Of a stretch of DNA of 23,261 nucleotides, positions 22,036 to 23,261 are shown one piece after another. Positions within the stretch are counted from its first letter, which is position 1. Every line of letters begins with the position of its first letter. The notes under the pieces are model-generated. The model saw only the letters and a list, made by a program, of their open reading frames with translations, was not told the origin of the DNA and ran no database searches. The position numbers and the translations under genes are program-made. The stretch is taken from positions 1 through 23,261 of the forward strand of contig JAEZXW010000089.1 of NCBI GenBank assembly GCA_023419515.1. The letters run 5' to 3'. The stretch comes from Actinomycetes bacterium. Lineage in GTDB: Bacteria; Actinomycetota; Coriobacteriia; Coriobacteriales; JAEZXW01.

Positions 22036-23261
22036 CTATGAGCGCTTGTCTGAACGGCGTTTCATGACTAAGATGCCGCCGACGATAGCGGCGACGCCAA
22101 GGCCAGCAAACAACAATGCGCCAGTGATGACATCACTCGTCTGAGGAAGCTTCTTGCTGGTGGTCGCAGCAGGTTTTTCATCAACGACTGGTGGAACTGG
22201 ATTCACCGGCTCGGCAGGTTGCGGATCATCGCTCCACTCTGGATCAGGCGCTGGCTGTGGTTCGGGTTCCGGATCGGGAGTCGGAGCTGGGTTAGGATCA
22301 TCAGGCTCAGGACCTGGCGCCGGAGTTGGTTCTGGCTCGGGCTCTGGAGCGGGCTCTGGCTCTGGAGCAGGTTCACGAACATCGTTGAGCTTGAGGCCCA
22401 TCACAAAGGTTTCCTTTGTGCGCAGATCGTCCTTGGTGATGGTTATCGTTGCGCTGTATTCAGATGGAGCGGCTGGCTGCTCACCAGGGGCAGTGCCATT
22501 CTCATCTGCCTTTGGTACGAGGGTGAAGCTCACGTTGTCCGCAAGATCCTTATCGCGCACGAGCTCAAAACCTTCGGGTACACCAGAAACTCGCAGGGTA
22601 TAGGTGCCAGCAGGTAAATCCTTCTTGGTTGCCCAAGTTGCACTGCCTTCGGCATGATCAAGGGTTATTGCCGTGTTTTCACCGTTGACCAGCTCGACTT
22701 TGAGTGCTGCGGCAGTGTTAGCATCGTCAGCGATCTTGACTTCAATCTGACCAGTACGCACAGGCTCATAGACCGCCACCGGCTTGATGTGATGAGCAGG
22801 CATCACAAAGTTAACGACAGGCTTTTCAAGATCAGCAGGAGCGATGCCAAGGTCATCAAGACCCTTCCACTCCTTAAAGACAAGCTCACCAAGCTTGGCG
22901 GGAGCCGCAAGCTTCACGGGTACCTTGTCAACCAAGACGTACGCCCGTGGAGCACCTGCACGCACCGCACGCTGAATCACGATCTTGTCGTTGGTGCTCA
23001 CGGTTGGCTCGACGCGTTTGCCATTATTCTCGACGACAATCTCCTTGCCATCCTCATTTGCAAAGCTTTGCTCAATTCGATACACCCTGCCAACAGCAAC
23101 ATCGTGCTCGTCGTTGGTGGCAAAAACGGGCACAAGTTGCGTCATGCTCGTGCTTGCGGCAACAAAGGTGTTGTTGAGAAAACCGGTAGCAGGATTAATG
23201 ATGCCAATCTCGTATGCGTCAGGATCGGCGGAAACAAAGCCCTGATCAAACCCCTTTACAT
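22036..23261 (-). CDS. LPXTG-anchored cell-surface protein, C-terminal part (N terminus outside window)
   Basis: The frame is open from the window edge (23261) and ends at 22036, so about 408 C-terminal residues are seen. The first internal ATG, at 23145, is not the true start. From N to C the visible protein has: beta-rich segments (about the first 270 residues) of a kind common in wall-anchored adhesin or pilin-like proteins; a Pro/Glu/Asp-rich stalk with repeated P-E-P units (roughly 22190-22380 in base positions); and a sortase signal, L-P-Q-T-S (22135-22149), followed by a hydrophobic helix G-A-L-L-F-A-G-L-G-V-A-A-I-V-G-G and a basic tail K-R-R-S-D-K-R-S. It would be covalently joined to peptidoglycan by sortase. 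It converges with nrfA across the terminator at 21947-21984. The ligand or function is unknown because the N-terminal domains are missing. Confidence 0.9.
   Translation of the reverse strand, partial: VKGFDQGFVSADPDAYEIGIINPATGFLNNTFVAASTSMTQLVPVFATNDEHDVAVGRVYRIEQSFANEDGKEIVVENNGKRVEPTVSTNDKIVIQRAVRAGAPRAYVLVDKVPVKLAAPAKLGELVFKEWKGLDDLGIAPADLEKPVVNFVMPAHHIKPVAVYEPVRTGQIEVKIADDANTAAALKVELVNGENTAITLDHAEGSATWATKKDLPAGTYTLRVSGVPEGFELVRDKDLADNVSFTLVPKADENGTAPGEQPAAPSEYSATITITKDDLRTKETFVMGLKLNDVREPAPEPEPAPEPEPEPTPAPGPEPDDPNPAPTPDPEPEPQPAPDPEWSDDPQPAEPVNPVPPVVDEKPAATTSKKLPQTSDVITGALLFAGLGVAAIVGGILVMKRRSDKRS
22250..22380. repeat. Degenerate repeats coding the Pro/Glu stalk of the surface protein
   Basis: Short units related to GGCTCTGGAGC and GGTTCTGGCTC recur several times here (for example from about 22330 to 22375), encoding runs of Pro-Glu-Pro and Pro-Ala-Pro on the minus strand. 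Such low-complexity stalk repeats can change in length by slippage. A Ser/Gly-rich open frame on the plus strand across it is a composition artefact. Confidence 0.75.

Noticed and set aside
22154..22617. Two plus-strand open frames rich in Ser/Gly or Arg/Trp
   Set aside because: They are the antisense of the low-complexity Pro/Glu stalk of the LPXTG protein and look like composition artefacts.
1..23261. CRISPR arrays, tRNA/rRNA genes, insertion sequences or prophage genes
   Set aside because: No regularly spaced repeats, cloverleaf-like sequences, transposase or phage motifs were seen on reading both strands; a dedicated search could still find a small RNA.

Overview
The window looks like chromosomal DNA from a low-to-mid GC, Gram-positive anaerobe, most likely a member of the Coriobacteriia (Eggerthellaceae/Atopobiaceae type; an asaccharolytic arginine fermenter such as Cryptobacterium would fit). 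The reasons are an LPXTG sortase-anchored wall protein, a lipobox on a pentaheme nitrite reductase, strong AGGAGG-type ribosome sites, an arginine deiminase locus, and CoA-transferase, CaiA-like acyl-CoA dehydrogenase and Fe-S proteins typical of gut and oral Coriobacteriia. The species is inferred, not shown. No RNA gene, insertion sequence, CRISPR array or prophage was seen.

Layout. Bases 1-2857: the end of a family III (CaiB-like) CoA-transferase, a LysR regulator that carries a G9 tract, and an MFS transporter. Bases 2858-3428: a 570-base gap with a terminator, an inverted repeat and a good arcA promoter. Bases 3429-6904: arcA, arcB and a close homologue of glycine amidinotransferase (AGAT), in one direction without a terminator between them and closed by a strong terminator at 6942-6988. 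Bases 7141-11305: a DMT-family transporter, a YtcJ-like amidohydrolase and an MHS-family symporter, closed by a strong terminator. Bases 11488-12757 (minus): a TetR-type regulator overlapping an unrecognised Cys-rich protein. Divergent from these is a CaiA-like acyl-CoA dehydrogenase (13054-14217). Bases 14453-16301: truA and a D-2-hydroxyacid dehydrogenase. Bases 16454-18091: a bile acid:sodium symporter-family transporter and a SpoU-type RNA methylase. Bases 18190-21864: a multi-cluster Fe-S protein, a Crp/Fnr-type regulator and a lipoprotein NrfA. Bases 22036-23261 (minus): the C-terminal part of an LPXTG surface protein, cut by the window edge.

How the parts may work together. The most unusual unit is arcA-arcB-amidinotransferase. 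Arginine deiminase makes citrulline and ammonia, and ornithine carbamoyltransferase makes ornithine and carbamoyl phosphate. The amidinotransferase reaction (arginine + amine <-> ornithine + guanidino compound) is known to be reversible in AGAT. Together these could form a closed ornithine cycle in which a guanidino compound such as guanidinoacetate is converted to arginine and then fermented for ATP; run the other way, arginine would be used to make and export a guanidino compound. The transporters and amidohydrolase just downstream may handle substrate or product. This is inference. No carbamate kinase or arginine/ornithine antiporter lies in the window.

A second noteworthy unit is at 18190-21864. 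A perfect 12-base palindrome is centred exactly 29.5 bases upstream of a perfect TATAAT in front of nrfA. That is the classical class II Crp/Fnr geometry, and a Crp/Fnr-type regulator is encoded immediately upstream.
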